Assembly (NCBI RefSeq): GCF_003576645.1
Contig: NC_044924.1
Location: 20,464,164-20,528,163, forward strand
Length of the DNA stretch: 64,000 bases
From: Ipomoea triloba
Taxonomy: Eukaryota; Streptophyta; Magnoliopsida; Solanales; Convolvulaceae
Direction: 5' to 3'
Below are positions 21,785 to 32,913 of this stretch, in pieces (position 1 is the first letter of the stretch; every line of letters begins with the position of its first letter). The translations under genes were made by a program, and so were the position numbers. The notes beneath the pieces are model-generated. The model saw nothing but the letters and a program-made list of their open reading frames with translations. It was not told the DNA's origin and did not search any database.

Positions 21785-22092
21785 CATACGAAATATTAAT
21801 ATACATACACTATACATATCATACGCATATATATGTATCACATATAAAATAATTTAAATAAAATTACTATATGTACCAAATAATTTAAAATATAGCATAT
21901 CATGATAAAATATACTAAATAGTATTATACTATTTAGTCCAAATGAACAGGGTTCATTGTTTCAATGAATATAAACATGAGAGTAGATTTCAATGAACAT
22001 GGGTTAGGGACCAAATGAACATTGAGGAAGAAGTAGGAATAACTTTGGAATCTCAATGGATAAAATTGGGGCTGAAAATCTCGGGTGTCACA
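20135..22092 (-). other. Start of the long minus LTR (higher-coordinate part)
   Basis: AT microsatellites (20216-20231, 21274-21293, 21732-21780) and a T17 run at 20982. TTCTCGGCCAAGAAGGGAAGAG near 21006 on the plus strand is the leader phrase shared, reversed, with the LTR at 26390. No ORF. Confidence 0.5.
21732..21780. repeat. (TA)n microsatellite
   Basis: Uninterrupted TA units of about 49 bp. Confidence 0.95.
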
Positions 22093-22122
22093 CTTACTGT
22101 GTAATTGTGTATTTACTCTATA

Positions 22123-22402
22123 ATCTATGATTGTATGAGCCCTAATTTATGGGCAATTCCATGTATATGATGATGAAAATTTGATTATTGATTATTTCAT
22201 TGTATGGTGGAAGCATAAGCTATTAAGTTGTTAGCTGTATGGTGTAATCTTTTAAATCTATATGTGTTACACTATATGATTGTATGAGCCCTAATTTGTG
22301 GGCAATTCCATGTATATGATGACGAAAATTTGATTATGAATTTAAAAGTGAAAGCATAAGCTATTAAGCTGTATGAGTGTATGGTTTAATCTTATAAATC
22401 TA
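22123..22402 (+). repeat. Imperfect tandem duplication in the hAT leader (about 150 bp x 2)
   Basis: Unit 1 (about 22126-22270) and unit 2 (about 22278-22402, continued at 22758) share GATTGTATGAGCCCTAATTT, GGGCAATTCCATGTATATGATGA, AGCATAAGCTATTAAG and TAATCTT.TAAATCTA. A looser third version lies at 13236-13300, on the other side of the nested LTR. Confidence 0.8.
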
Positions 22403-22757
22403 CTAGTCTTTTCTGTGCGCGATGCGCAAAAACGTATGCCCAATATTTATATTTTAAAAAATAACTTACAAATTCTTACTAATTAAAATCTAAATAAAAA
22501 AATTATTTATTATATTAATCCAATATATAATGTCTACAAATGTTATTATCATTAAATAATATAAGAAAAGTTATGGTAGATGCATGTGCATTGTAAAGTT
22601 AATGGAAAAGATAACGGAAGTTATAACGGTAAGGGTATTTTTGTCCAAAAAATTATATAGTACAACTCTAAAAACACAATGTACAAAATGATTAGCACTA
22701 AAGATATGGACATAAATGAGGGATATAACTTTGATTGAGACTTATTATGTTTTTAGA
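22403..22757 (-). mobile_element. Short Helitron, 355 bp
   Basis: Minus strand: starts TCTAAAAACATAATAAG after an A, ends with the hairpin GCGCATCGCGC and then GACTAG before a T. Closely related to 56668-57075. The first tandem unit at 22255-22266 (AAATCTATATGTG) shows the empty site, confirming both borders (AAATCTA / TATGTG). Confidence 0.85.
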
Positions 22758-22900
22758 TATGTGGATTGGTGGACGCGTAAGTTGATTAAGTGTGTCTGCT
22801 TTAAATGTATAATTCAATATCACTGGCTTTCACTACATGTGTGTGTAATTGCTTTATGCCTTTATTTGGACACTTTGTTTACTGATGCTCATCTTTATAG

Positions 22901-25054
22901 ATGGAAAGCATCAGTGCATCTGGAAACCCTCCCACCTCAACTGAGGAGGAACATGGAGTAGATGGTGGAGGTACTGAGAGAAATCCTCAGCAGCCTATGC
23001 ATTCTCCTACTATTGTTCCTACAAAGAAGAGGAAAGAGGTGGAGTCTAGATCCAAAGTTTGGGATCATTTTGAAAAGATTTTTGATTCTGAAGGGAAATT
23101 AATTAAGGGAAAGTGTATGTACTGTGCAAAAGTTTTTGCATGTAAGAGTAAAAAGCATGGCACTTCTTCCTTGAGAAACAATATGTTGGGCTACCTAAAA
23201 AATCCTCATTTTAAGGATCCAAGGCAGTCCCTTCTCACATTCAATGTTGTTTCTACCTCTAGAACAGAGGGTTATGAGGGGGTTATGGGGACTTGGGTTT
23301 TCAACCAAGAGGCTATTAGGAGAGCATTGTGTGAGATGATCATTGTAGATGAGCTTCCCTTTAGGATTTTTGAGGGAAATGGGTTTAGGAAATTCATTTT
23401 AGTTACTTGTCCTAGGTTTCAAATCCCTTCTAGGTAGACAATTTCTAGAGATATTTATCAGATTTACCTAGATGAGAGATTGAGCCTTAAGAAGCTATTA
23501 AGGGTAACCACTCAAAGGGTTAGCTTGGCCACTGATACATAGACATCTGTCCAAAGGATAAACTACATGTGCATTACTGCACATTTCATTGATGATCAGT
23601 AGAAGCTTAACAAAAAAATGATTGCCTTTGTCCCAGTTTTTCTCATAGGGGGGAGTGCATAGCTAAAGCCCTCTTCAAGTGACACATCATTAGGGTTTTT
23701 CAGAAGAAAGTTGTTGTCTTGGGGTAGTTCTTCTGTTAGGGTTCAATACATGCACATGAGGTGCATAGCGCATGTTCTGAATTTAGTGGTGCAAGATGGA
23801 TTGAGATTTGCAGATCTTTCTGTTAAGAAAGTTAGGGATGCAGTTAGATGGGTAAGGAATTCACCTGCAAGACTCAAGAAATTTAGAGATCTTGCTGATC
23901 TTATCGGGGTGGAAGCCAAATCTGCATTGTAGCTTGATGTTCCTACAAGATGAAACAACACATACATCATGCTGAACATTGCCATTCAATACCAGAAGGT
24001 TTTTTTTAGGCTTATGAAGAGAATGATTCCTCATTTTCTGCTGACTTAGATGATTCTGTTCCTATTTTTCTGGATTGGCTTTCTGTTAATAGCATAGTCC
24101 TCTTTCTGAAAGGCTTTATGAGATGACTGTAAGAATATCTGGTTCTCTTTATGTCACTTCAAATACTTTGTTTTATGAAATTTCTTATTTGGGATGCATG
24201 CTGGATGATATGGTTAGATCTGATACAGGCTGTGAAAAGGTAAACTGATTTGTATGTGTGTATTTTTTCTAAGATTTATGTGTGAATAATTGAACATGTT
24301 TCTTATTTCAGTCTATGTTTTTGCGTTCTTTCATTTTATTTTGTTTAGGCAATGGGGTCCCAAATGAAACAAAAGTTTGAAAAATATTTGGGAGATCCAG
24401 AAAAAATGAACTTCTTGATATTTTATGCCAATATTTTGGACCCTAGGAATAAGATTGAGTATATGCCTCACCAATTTGCCCAGTTATATGGTGAAGAAAT
24501 AGGCAAAGCATGCTTTGCAAAGGTTCAAGAGGGAATGGTTGAGTTGTTTAATGACTATGCAGCCACCTACAGTGTCCCCTCTGTGCAGCCTGCATCCTCT
24601 ACTGTGCAATCTGAATTTGTTCATCTCTATTCTCAAACTACAGTTGGAAAACCTCAGTCTAGACTAAAAAGCCAATCGAAAAAAAAAACAAAAAATGGAT
24701 ATTGGTGGAAGCAGTAAGCATACTGAACTGCAGATTTATTTGAGTGAAAATTTAGTGGAATATTAAGAAAATGTAGAATTTGATGCGCTTAGGTGGTGGA
24801 AGCCTAACTGTGAGAGGTTTCCTATTCTCTCAAAAATGGCAAGGGATGTGCTAGTTGTTCTCATATCCACAGTTACCTCAGAGAGTGCATTCAGTACTAG
24901 TGGTAGGGTATTAGATGCCTTTAGGAGTTCCTTAACTCATAAAATTGTGAAAGCCCTAGTCTGTGCACAGGATTGGTTGAGGGCACCAAATCACCCAATC
25001 TCTATTGAGGAAAACTTGGATGAGGTTGAAAGGGTACAATTCTTAACTTTCTAA
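22901..25054 (+). pseudogene. BED zinc-finger hAT transposase (RICESLEEPER type), decayed
   Basis: The ATG follows a splice-acceptor-like CATCTTTATAG. The N-terminal part has a BED-type finger (VWDHFEKIF, KCMYCAKVF) in which the distal His is lost (NNM where NHL/NHI is usual). The middle keeps MHMRCIAHVLNLVVQDGL (23711-23932). A GT-AG intron fits at 24240-24348 and joins GCEK to AMGSQMKQKFEKYLGD. The C-terminal dimerisation domain is well kept (24836-25054: STVTSESAFSTSGRVLDAF, CAQDWL). Several in-frame stops (for example after 23437, near 23540, and at 24715) and frameshifts make it non-functional. It is in the right orientation and place to be the transposase of the 11643-44194 element. Confidence 0.88.
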
Positions 25055-25837
25055 GTTTCTATACCTTTTATTTGTATATGTTTGTTATTTGTTAATGATT
25101 TTATATATCTTTTTGTGCAGAATTGTCCACTGTAGCTGGTTCAATTCTTCACTCAGTTCTGTTGGAACACTGCCCACAATTGCTGTAATACATTTATATA
25201 ATTTTTGTTTTACACTTTGATCATTACTTTATTTTGATTGCTAATACTGTAATATATGTTAATTGTTGAGTGTTGAGGGCTTTGAGACAATCAGAGTGTT
25301 ATAGTGTTATTACTGCTAAGTGGCTTGGTAACATTTTTGTAAATGTTGCTACCCTTAAGCAGTTAGGCACTTGCCACTTAGGTCTTGGGTCTTGGCCTCT
25401 CATTGACTCTAGTAAGTGGTAAGGACTAAGGATTGGTCTCTGTGAAACACAACCCTAATTTTGCCAACGGAGTTCTAGTGTATCACTCTCTTAGTCTCCT
25501 TTCATCTCCTAAGTTATTGTTTTTACTCTTTACTTTATATTGAGTTATTGATTAGTATTTTACTAACTTCATTTGTTGATTATGGCTATGATGATGCTTC
25601 CACATTGTCTGAATCAAAAGACTTTGGATTTTGTATGTTGCTATGAGTTTTATTCCAAAACTCATGTAGCAATTTGCCTCCAACTCTACCTTGATATGAA
25701 AAAAAAAAAAAACCAATCTGAGCGTTTCTTAATTTCTTAGCAGAACTATAATTCCTTAGTTCTTTTATTTAACTTCTGTTTGTCTTTAATTGACTAATGA
25801 TTTAAATATGAGAAGGAAGAGGATGGGTGTTGAATGA
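25055..25837 (+). other. 3' region of the hAT transposase gene
   Basis: T-rich 3' UTR-like sequence with one short inverted motif (TAAGTGGCTTGGTAAC near 25317; GCACTTGCCACTTAGG near 25367). No coding domain. Confidence 0.4.
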
Positions 25838-27954
25838 ATTATTGTAACCCCTCACCTATTCCAGTAAGATTAAGGTTCGAAAAATATTTCTTTAGGCTAT
25901 AACATTCATGAGATGATCTCCCGATGCCTCAAAAGAATTATTATAAGTAAGGACAGTTAGTAATAAGTTGCGATCGTACGTCCCGGTCACGAACCGTAAA
26001 AATTTTAGGAACTAGTATTCGGACCCGTTTGTCCTAGGAAATGGATTTTTAGACACCATACTATTATTCTGGAATTTTCTATTTAATTAGATTGGCCCAT
26101 AGCAGCAAAAATTTATTTGTGATCGTATATCGCGAAACTTCGCGGTGTACCGAACCTAGCCCAATTTTGAGTTTTAGACTGGAATAAATTTTTGGTTTCG
26201 AAAATTATTTGAATTAAATTAGTTTCTACCGAGAGTTCATCCGATTTAATCCCAATCAGTCTAAGCTAAGATATTTTCCAAGACCAAACCATAGGGAGGT
26301 GACACTTGTCACAATTTTATACCACATATTAGGGTGGACTAGTCAACCAAGTGGATCAAGATCATAAAGCCAATTTTTTTCCCCATTTTCTTCATGTTGG
26401 CCGAAATCTTCAAGGAGAGGAGAGAGAGTGAGATTTTCATCTTCTTCTTCAAGCTTCAACACTCCGCCAAGAATCTCTACACAAGTCTCAAAATATTCGG
26501 TAAAACTTCAATTTTATTTGGTAGATAGCTTTATTTTCCCTCCTAGAACATGAATCTATGTTAAGATTTCTTAAAATCATGTGTTATGTTGTTGATGGAA
26601 TTTTAGGGTTTTAAGGTGAAATTGGGGAAAATCAACTACAAGGATCTTCTACGGAATTAGAAACCCGGTTGAGGTAAGGAATCCCTTTAATTAGTTGAGG
26701 TTGTTTGAAACTAGATAATTGATAGCTTGGTTGAAATATGATGAGTCTAGGTGGAATTTTTTGTGTACATGATGTATGTATATATATATATGTAATTGCA
26801 TTTTCATAATGCATATGTACAAAATGTTGTGTCGGAATGAGGTGGTTGTTAATGTGCCTAAATACTTAAGTTAAGTATACTATGTATATTATGCATATAT
26901 ATGAAAAGTATGTACGTGTAGTATAGTATATATATATATATAAATTTATATATGTGTATTATGTATATATATATGAAAACCGTATATATATATGTACATA
27001 TATGGGTATGTATGTATTAATAAAATGTCACATTTTGTGTATAGTATATGGTATGTATAAACCATAATTATATATGTTGTTAGTAAGAAGAGTAATACTA
27101 TGTAGTTAGGCATATGTGTTATGTAGGTTGTGTTACATATGGGTGAACTTATAAATAGTATAAGGAAGTGGCATTTTGTGCTTGTAAAGAATAAATATAT
27201 GTTATGTGTTATGCCTATGTTGAAGTTGGGAGATGTATATGTTATATGCATTGAGATGTATGTGTCAAATATGAGAATTATGTGAAAAGTGTGGGGTTGA
27301 AAGTGTAGAATTGTTACACTTGAATTACCATTGTGAAAGGTTGTTAGTGGATTATCCAAATGTTTTGCAAAAAGAAAAGGAGAGTTTTTGAGTTGGGTTA
27401 AAAGGGAGAATTAATTCCGAGTATTGGAATTGACCCAAGTATGTCCAAATTATTTTCAATGCAAGAAAAAGGAAAAGAGTAGAAAAATGTTTTCAAACCT
27501 TAGTTTTAGTAAAAGTGGTGAAGGATCTTGTTAACCACGGAATAAAGATGAGCTTAAAGTGCCTATTCCGCATGGTAATTATGTGTATGATCAATCATAC
27601 TGTGGGCGAAGTCTATTCGCCGAGTACTATATCACCCGGAAGGAAAAGGTACTCCTACGGGGGTGTGCACACTTAAGTATAGTCACTCTATGTTCGGGTA
27701 GGTGTCGTTCTTATGAACCTAGTGAGGCTAGCTAGGAATCGTTCCAACGCTCCTATAAGTCCAGGGGATCAGTATTAGACCGGGCGATGACCACTAAACC
27801 CGAGTTCAACGATCCAAGTGGTCAAAAGTGGAGAAAGAACTCCAAAGGCCTCACACTTTCTATCTAGGACTAAGTGGAATTTTGAAATGTGAATGTAGTT
27901 ACGCTGTAGCTACGGGAAAGAGAGATGTAACAAGTTTTTAAGTACCCAAAGGTT

Positions 27955-28164
27955 GTGGGTGATCTCTCTCTTTGTAAAGTGAAAAGTGATGAGAATCTCA
28001 TTATGAGGGAAAGGTTTTCTACTAAGGTGATTACAAGCAAGATGGGTGATTTATGCTTTCTACTACTTACTAGTATGCTTAATTGTTTAACAATATATTA
28101 TTGGGTACGTAAATGCTTACCAAATGACCTTGTTAAGAGGGAAAATGATATGAGACATTATTGA
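27955..28164 (+). CDS. Small hypothetical ORF in the LTR
   Basis: 69 codons (MGDLSLCKVKSDENLIMRER...). No known domain. The segment MGDL appears twice, reflecting a repeated ATGGGTGAT. Low support; listed because it precedes the better ORF in the same LTR. Confidence 0.15.
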   Translation: MGDLSLCKVKSDENLIMRERFSTKVITSKMGDLCFLLLTSMLNCLTIYYWVRKCLPNDLVKRENDMRHY

Positions 28165-28346
28165 GTTTTGCTCATAATGTATGCAAGTTGCTATTTATAA
28201 CTGTTGCAGGTAGAATCTTTACCGATGAGTAAGGTATAGGGTTATCTATGTAACAATTTTTACAAAACCTTTATTTCGTTTTGAATGACCCATGGATATC
28301 CTTACTTAGCCGTCGTGCTAACTACACTTCACCGTGTTCCTAACAG

Positions 28347-28784
28347 ATGCAGTCTAGCGTCAGTTCCTACAGCCCGGTGAACTCCGAAAGTTCACCAGAG
28401 TATGTTTGTCAGGGCATGGATTATGACGTGTACATACAGATGATGGAGGGTGATGACCCATATGCACCTGGTTATGCTCCGGTAGCTCCCGTCAGCCCAG
28501 ATACTCCTGTAGCTCCGTCGGCCCCTTTTGTTTCTTGCCTTGTTATGGATGAGGTCCAGGCTCCTTATGGCTTTTACCCCATAGAGCCTTTAGATGGTAG
28601 CGATCCCCTTGAGTTCATAGTGCACTACCCTCACCCTTGGGACCCTAGCCCTCGGGACTATTGGGAGGAGTGGTCGATGATCATAACCACCTCTCGGTTT
28701 TTGGACCATATTACCTGGTATGATAGGGAGTGGCACCTGGTTTGGGGAGAGTTCACCGGCCCCGTGTACCGCATGATGGACTAG
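28347..28784 (+). CDS. LTR-internal ORF, 145 codons, unknown function
   Basis: An intact frame starting MQSSVSSYSPVNSESSPEYV right after a splice-acceptor-like TTCCTAACAG. It has a Pro/Ala/Val-rich stretch at residues 42-62 (APGYAPVAPVSPDTPVAPSA) and an aromatic, Trp/Asp-rich C-terminal half (HPWDPSPRDYWEEW, ITWYDREWHLVWGEF). The coding stretch is clearly GC-richer than the flanking LTR. I recognise no family; it lacks protease, RT or zinc-knuckle motifs. It is either the 5' end of a retroelement protein encoded partly in the LTR, or a captured fragment. No stop or frameshift is seen over its length. Confidence 0.45.
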   Translation: MQSSVSSYSPVNSESSPEYVCQGMDYDVYIQMMEGDDPYAPGYAPVAPVSPDTPVAPSAPFVSCLVMDEVQAPYGFYPIEPLDGSDPLEFIVHYPHPWDPSPRDYWEEWSMIITTSRFLDHITWYDREWHLVWGEFTGPVYRMMD

Positions 28785-29162
28785 ATGTCGAGTCCTTGGG
28801 AGTTTTTGTGTACATACTTTTTGTAGCCTTAGTGATGGCTAAGCATAACTAGTTGGGTCGTAGTTGAATCTAAATCTGTGTTTTGGCCCGAGGGGCAATC
28901 TTATGTATGTATAGTTGCAAGAATATATATTTTGCTTAATGAAGCTTTTCCAGTTGATATTATAAAAGTGCTTAAGTATCTGTTGGGTGATGGTTGTGGT
29001 TAGAAGAGTTCTCTTTAGCCTGTGCACCTAGAGTGAGGTTTATCGCGGAATGATAGAACTCTCTCTCTAGGTGTGGCGGTAATGCCTCGGATGTACGGGA
29101 AGGTAGGTCCGGGGTGTTACAATTATGAATGAATGTTGATTGATTGCTGAAACGTTGAGTAC

Positions 29163-29341
29163 TGTTAGAGGATTTAGGTGGCAGGTGAGAGAATCACTCT
29201 CACACCTTAGAATTGGATATTTGAATTATGTGGCTCAATTCAATCTTTAGCTTGTATAAATAGCTCTTTCTCCCTGTACATTGAACACACAGAAATATAG
29301 AAGAACACACACTAGAATTCAAACCTATTCATTGTTTAACA
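29163..29341 (+). repeat. 5' LTR of the copia element, 179 bp
   Basis: TGTTAGAGGATTTAGG...CATTGTTTAACA with TATA-like TTGTATAAATAGC at 29255. Confidence 0.92.
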
Positions 29342-29353
29342 TGGTATCAGAGC
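29342..29353 (+). other. Primer-binding site (initiator tRNA-Met)
   Basis: TGGTATCAGAGC directly adjoining the LTR, the standard copia primer site. Confidence 0.93.
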
Positions 29354-29678
29354 GGTGAGTGAATGGGTAATGCTCAGGGGAGGACGACGACGCCAGGAGG
29401 AGGAGTTGCACCGCCATCGGAGCTACCACGCGCTGCCACGCACCGCCACCACGTTCTGCTCGGAGACTCACGCGCCAGCGCGTGAGTGGTTTTCCGACGT
29501 CGGATTGCGACGACGACTCTGCCCTGCAACTCGCCGTGGAGAGGAGACCCTTCTTGGGTAGAGGTTCGTGAAGTGTTGTTGGTGTTTGAGCAAAGGACGT
29601 GTGAAAGTAGTGCGCTGCCAGTAAACTACCAGTACGTAATATTGTCAGGTGTGGTTTTTCTTGTGTTTTTTATTTGTT

Positions 29679-31592
29679 ATGGCTGAAGGGAGGAACATTA
29701 CGTGTAATATTGTATCGACGCCGTCCAATTTTGGAAAATGGAAATTTTTGGTTCAAATTAATTTAGGGGGTATGGGTAAAGATGAACACTTGACTGAAAC
29801 TTGCCCAACTAGTGCAACAGTTCAAGATTGGAAAAAGGATGATAAAGCTTTGTTGTCCCGCATGATAAATTGTATTGATAGGAAGATAATTTTATCCTAA
29901 CAACACTGCAAAACTATGAAGGAGGTTTGGGAGTTGGTAGGTAAATGGTTTAGTGGGGCAAACAATCTGAGGAAATTATATCAGTTGTCCCAAGATGTTC
30001 ATCGTCCATCTCAAAACGGACGAGACATCCGGTATTATTATGATTTTAAGAATGTGAGTGAAGCCTTATGTACTACTATGCCGATCACGGACGACGTGAA
30101 TAATATGAAAAAACAGTGTGATCAATTACATGTGTTCAGCTGGATTTCGGGATTGGATAAGGAATATGACATCCAAAAGTCCCAATTGCTCGGGAATAAG
30201 GAGTTGGGTTCAATAGACCAAGTCTTTACTATGGTCCAGAATGCATCCGGTACAGATGGTGGTGTATCGAAGAAGCATGTTTTCATGTCACAGGGAGATA
30301 ACGGAGGCGCAAGCGCCAGTAACCGCTGAGGACGGTTCCCAGGACGTGGTGGCTTTGGTAGAGGATGTGGAGGACGAGGGGGTCCAAGGGTTTCTTACAA
30401 CTGTGGAGAACCCGGGCATCTACGCAATCAATGTCCGAAACCTCTTCGGCAACAGAGATTTGCTAACTCTGTGTCCAAACCAGAAAGTAATGTAGTTGTG
30501 ATAACGGACGAAGAATTGGCGATGTTTAGACAATTGAAGGTGTCTTCCTCATAGCCTCTAGTCGATCAAGAGGCATTATCGTCTTCCTCAGCCTCGTTTG
30601 TCCAAATAGGTAATCCTATTGCTTGTGTCTCCTCCGCGTCTCGACAATGGGTCATTGATTCAGGAGCCAGTGACCATATGTCAAGTAATTTAAATGTCTT
30701 TTCCAAATATTCTCCCTTTCAGTCTGGTACTACAATTACTCTAGCAGATGGTTCATCTACTTCAGCTATGGGTAGAGGCAATACCAGTATAACCCCCTCA
30801 ATGTCTCTCACCTCTGTGTTATAACTTCCGAAGTTTCCATTCAATTTATTGTCGATAAGTCAAATTACCCAAAACCTAAATTGTTGTGTCCTGTTTTTTC
30901 CTAGTTATTCCTTATTTCAGGATCTTTCGACGAAGGCGATTATTGGTAAGGGAAAGGAATCTAGTGAGTTGTATGTGTTGGAACAGTTTTCTCCTGAAAG
31001 TGCTCCAGTCAGTTTGTTGGGTAGTATATCTCCTTTCTAGTTGCATTGTCGGTATGGTCACTCACCTTTATCTACTTTGAAGAAGTTATGTTCGGGTTAA
31101 GAGTCTCTATCTGTCTTACAGTTTGAGTCTTGCGAATTTGCTAAACATTGTCGGGTGCCTTACCCACCAAGAGTCAATAGGGTAGAATCTTTATTACAGT
31201 TGGTTCATTCAGATGTATGGGGGTCGTGTCGGGTACCATCTCGGTCTGGGTTTAAGTACTTTGTAATCTTTGTAGATGATTTCTCTAGAAACACTTAGTT
31301 ATACCTCATGAAATCTAGAGATGAGTTATTCGAAATTTTCTGTAATTTTTGTTCTATGGTCAAAACGCAATTCAATAAAGTGGTTCAAGTTTTGCGAAGT
31401 GATAATGGGACTAAATATTTTTCCCGTATGTTTTCTAATTATATGAGTCAAAATGGGATGATACACCAGTCATCGTGTGTAGGCACTCCCCAACAGAATG
31501 GGGTGGCAGAACGTAAAAACCGTCATCTGTTAGAAGTTGCCCGAGCCTTATTATTTCAGATCAAAGTTCCCAAAGTGTTTTGGCCAGATGCT
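29679..31592 (+). pseudogene. Copia gag-protease-integrase, first part
   Basis: From MAEGRNITCNIVSTPSNFGKW the frame runs through gag (FGKWKFLVQI; WISGLDKEYDIQKSQLLG) to a zinc knuckle at about 30390 reading SYNCGEPGHLRNQC, whose first Cys is replaced by Ser. The protease motif WVIDSGASDHM at 30650 is intact. The integrase HHCC region (LHCRYGHSPL ... CEFAKHC) and core (VDDFSRN, VLRSDNGTKYF, NGVAERKNRHLLEVAR) keep the D, D and E residues. Stops interrupt at about 29898, 30327, 30552, 31038, 31098 and 31297. The frame stops at WPDA where the Athila-type element begins and resumes at 41368 with AVHTAAFLINRLPTRV. Confidence 0.9.
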
Positions 31593-32913
31593 TGACAACA
31601 ACTTGCGTGCATAGGGTGAAATGTCAAAAGATATTTATGTTAAAACGGAAACTCTGTTACTCCCCAAGTGTCAATCTCGAAGGAGGGACGTGGAGGTGTG
31701 TCAAACATTCGAGAGTTTACTTGATTGGATCATGCATAGGACTCGAGTGTGGTGAAGGGTGATTTGTGAGTGAAGTAGTTCATTGGTTGGTTTGAGTGCA
31801 AGAGAATAGTAAAGTAAAAGTGATTTTGTGAATATGTAAAAGGGGTAGGGATTGGATAGTGCTCATGAATATTGCATAGTGAGAGTCTAAGGTCATAGAT
31901 TAGGATTGCTAGGATATTGTCTATTCAAGAGTGTGTTGTCTTAGTCCTTTTCCACCTTGTGTACTAAGGCTTCTTTGACTTAGGAGTGCCTTCAAGCATC
32001 CAAAGTCCTAAGAGGAATTTTATCAAATACTTAAGCTACACACTATACTACTATTCTTAAGAAGTCCATATGAACTTTGATTGTGTAAAGCTTCAAATCC
32101 TAACTCTAATCAAAGACATGAAAGAGTCAAGAGCTCAATCTCTCATCTAGATTGGCCAAATCCAAATAAGATCTCATCAAAACAACAATCAAAAGACAAG
32201 AATAGATAATCCATCAACACAAACTCATAGATCCAAGATATAGAAATAAGATCATCACAAAAGCAATATTCAATCACACAATCCAAATTCCTAGACTAAA
32301 CTAGCTACTCATGATATGAAATGCAAGCAAAAGCTAATTTAATCCAAGAACAAGATAGCTAAAATTATATAAATGAAATAGAGATCACCTAGAGAAAAGA
32401 AGATCTTCAATCCAAGCTTGTTGTCTTCTACAATGGAGATTGATCTAATCTAAAAACTAAGAAAAATGGAGAAAGTTCTCCAAAGGAAAAACTAAGAAAA
32501 GGGAAAACTAAAAATTCTGGAATCCTCTCTGAAAATTCATCAAAGGGGTTTAAATAGTCTCCGAAATGACAACCCTAGCTGAAATTCGCGCATTGCAGTC
32601 TCCACGCCTCTCACACGCGTGTGAGCGTGCGTGGGGAGCTTCTGGAAAGTTTCCACGCTTGCTCAAAAGCGTGTGGCCTTCCAGAATGGTCCTCCGGGGC
32701 TCCGCTCTTGCCTGGTTTGCTCTTAAAGCTCATCTTTTGGTCTTATTCGCTCCCGGGGCTCCTGTTTTACTTCTTTTAAGCTAAAAGTAGCTTTCGTGCA
32801 TCAGTTAGTGATTTTCAAGCATTTATGCACATAATGTACCAAATAAGGATGCTATAGACGCGATAAAACACCCTAAAATGTGCCTGAAATAAGGGTATCT
32901 CGGAGTCTTATCA
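31593..32913 (-). repeat. 3' LTR of the Athila-type element, 1321 bp
   Basis: Minus orientation TGATAAGACTCCGAG...GTTGTTGTCA. Contains CTCACACGCGTGTGAG at 32609-32624. The 72-codon ORF at 32566-32784 occurs in both LTRs and is probably incidental. Confidence 0.92.

Larger units (their letters stand above)
13410..22092 (-). mobile_element. Long LTR structure (probable solo LTR), minus strand, with nested elements
   Basis: Begins TGTAACACCCCC and ends GGGTGTCACA, the paired terminal motif of many gypsy LTRs, with the 5-bp TSD CTTAC at 13405-13409 and 22093-22097. No gag-pol is inside. After subtracting the Athila-type element and the Helitron it is about 4.4 kb. Orientation is inferred from sharing the 19-mer GGGGGTGTGCACACTTAAG, and a TTGGCCGA-type leader phrase, with the plus-strand LTR at 25843-29121. 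Dense (TA)n tracts and ATACATATAT repeats fill 17.2-22.0 kb. Confidence 0.65.
25843..29121 (+). mobile_element. Long solo-LTR-like element, 3279 bp
   Basis: Begins TGTAACCCCTCACC and ends CCGGGGTGTTACA with an exact 5-bp TSD ATTAT at 25838-25842 and 29122-29126. There is no primer site, gag or pol. The leader phrase TTGGCCGAAATCTTC with GAGAGAGAG at 26397-26430 marks a probable transcript start region. The conserved GGGGGTGTGCACACTTAAG lies at 27659-27677. A 145-codon ORF is near its 3' end. This size suits the multi-kilobase LTRs of some chromoviruses. Confidence 0.7.

Noticed and set aside
32566..32784. 72-codon ORF present twice (also 41020-41238)
   Set aside because: Both copies are in the two LTRs of the same element, so conservation is due to LTR identity.
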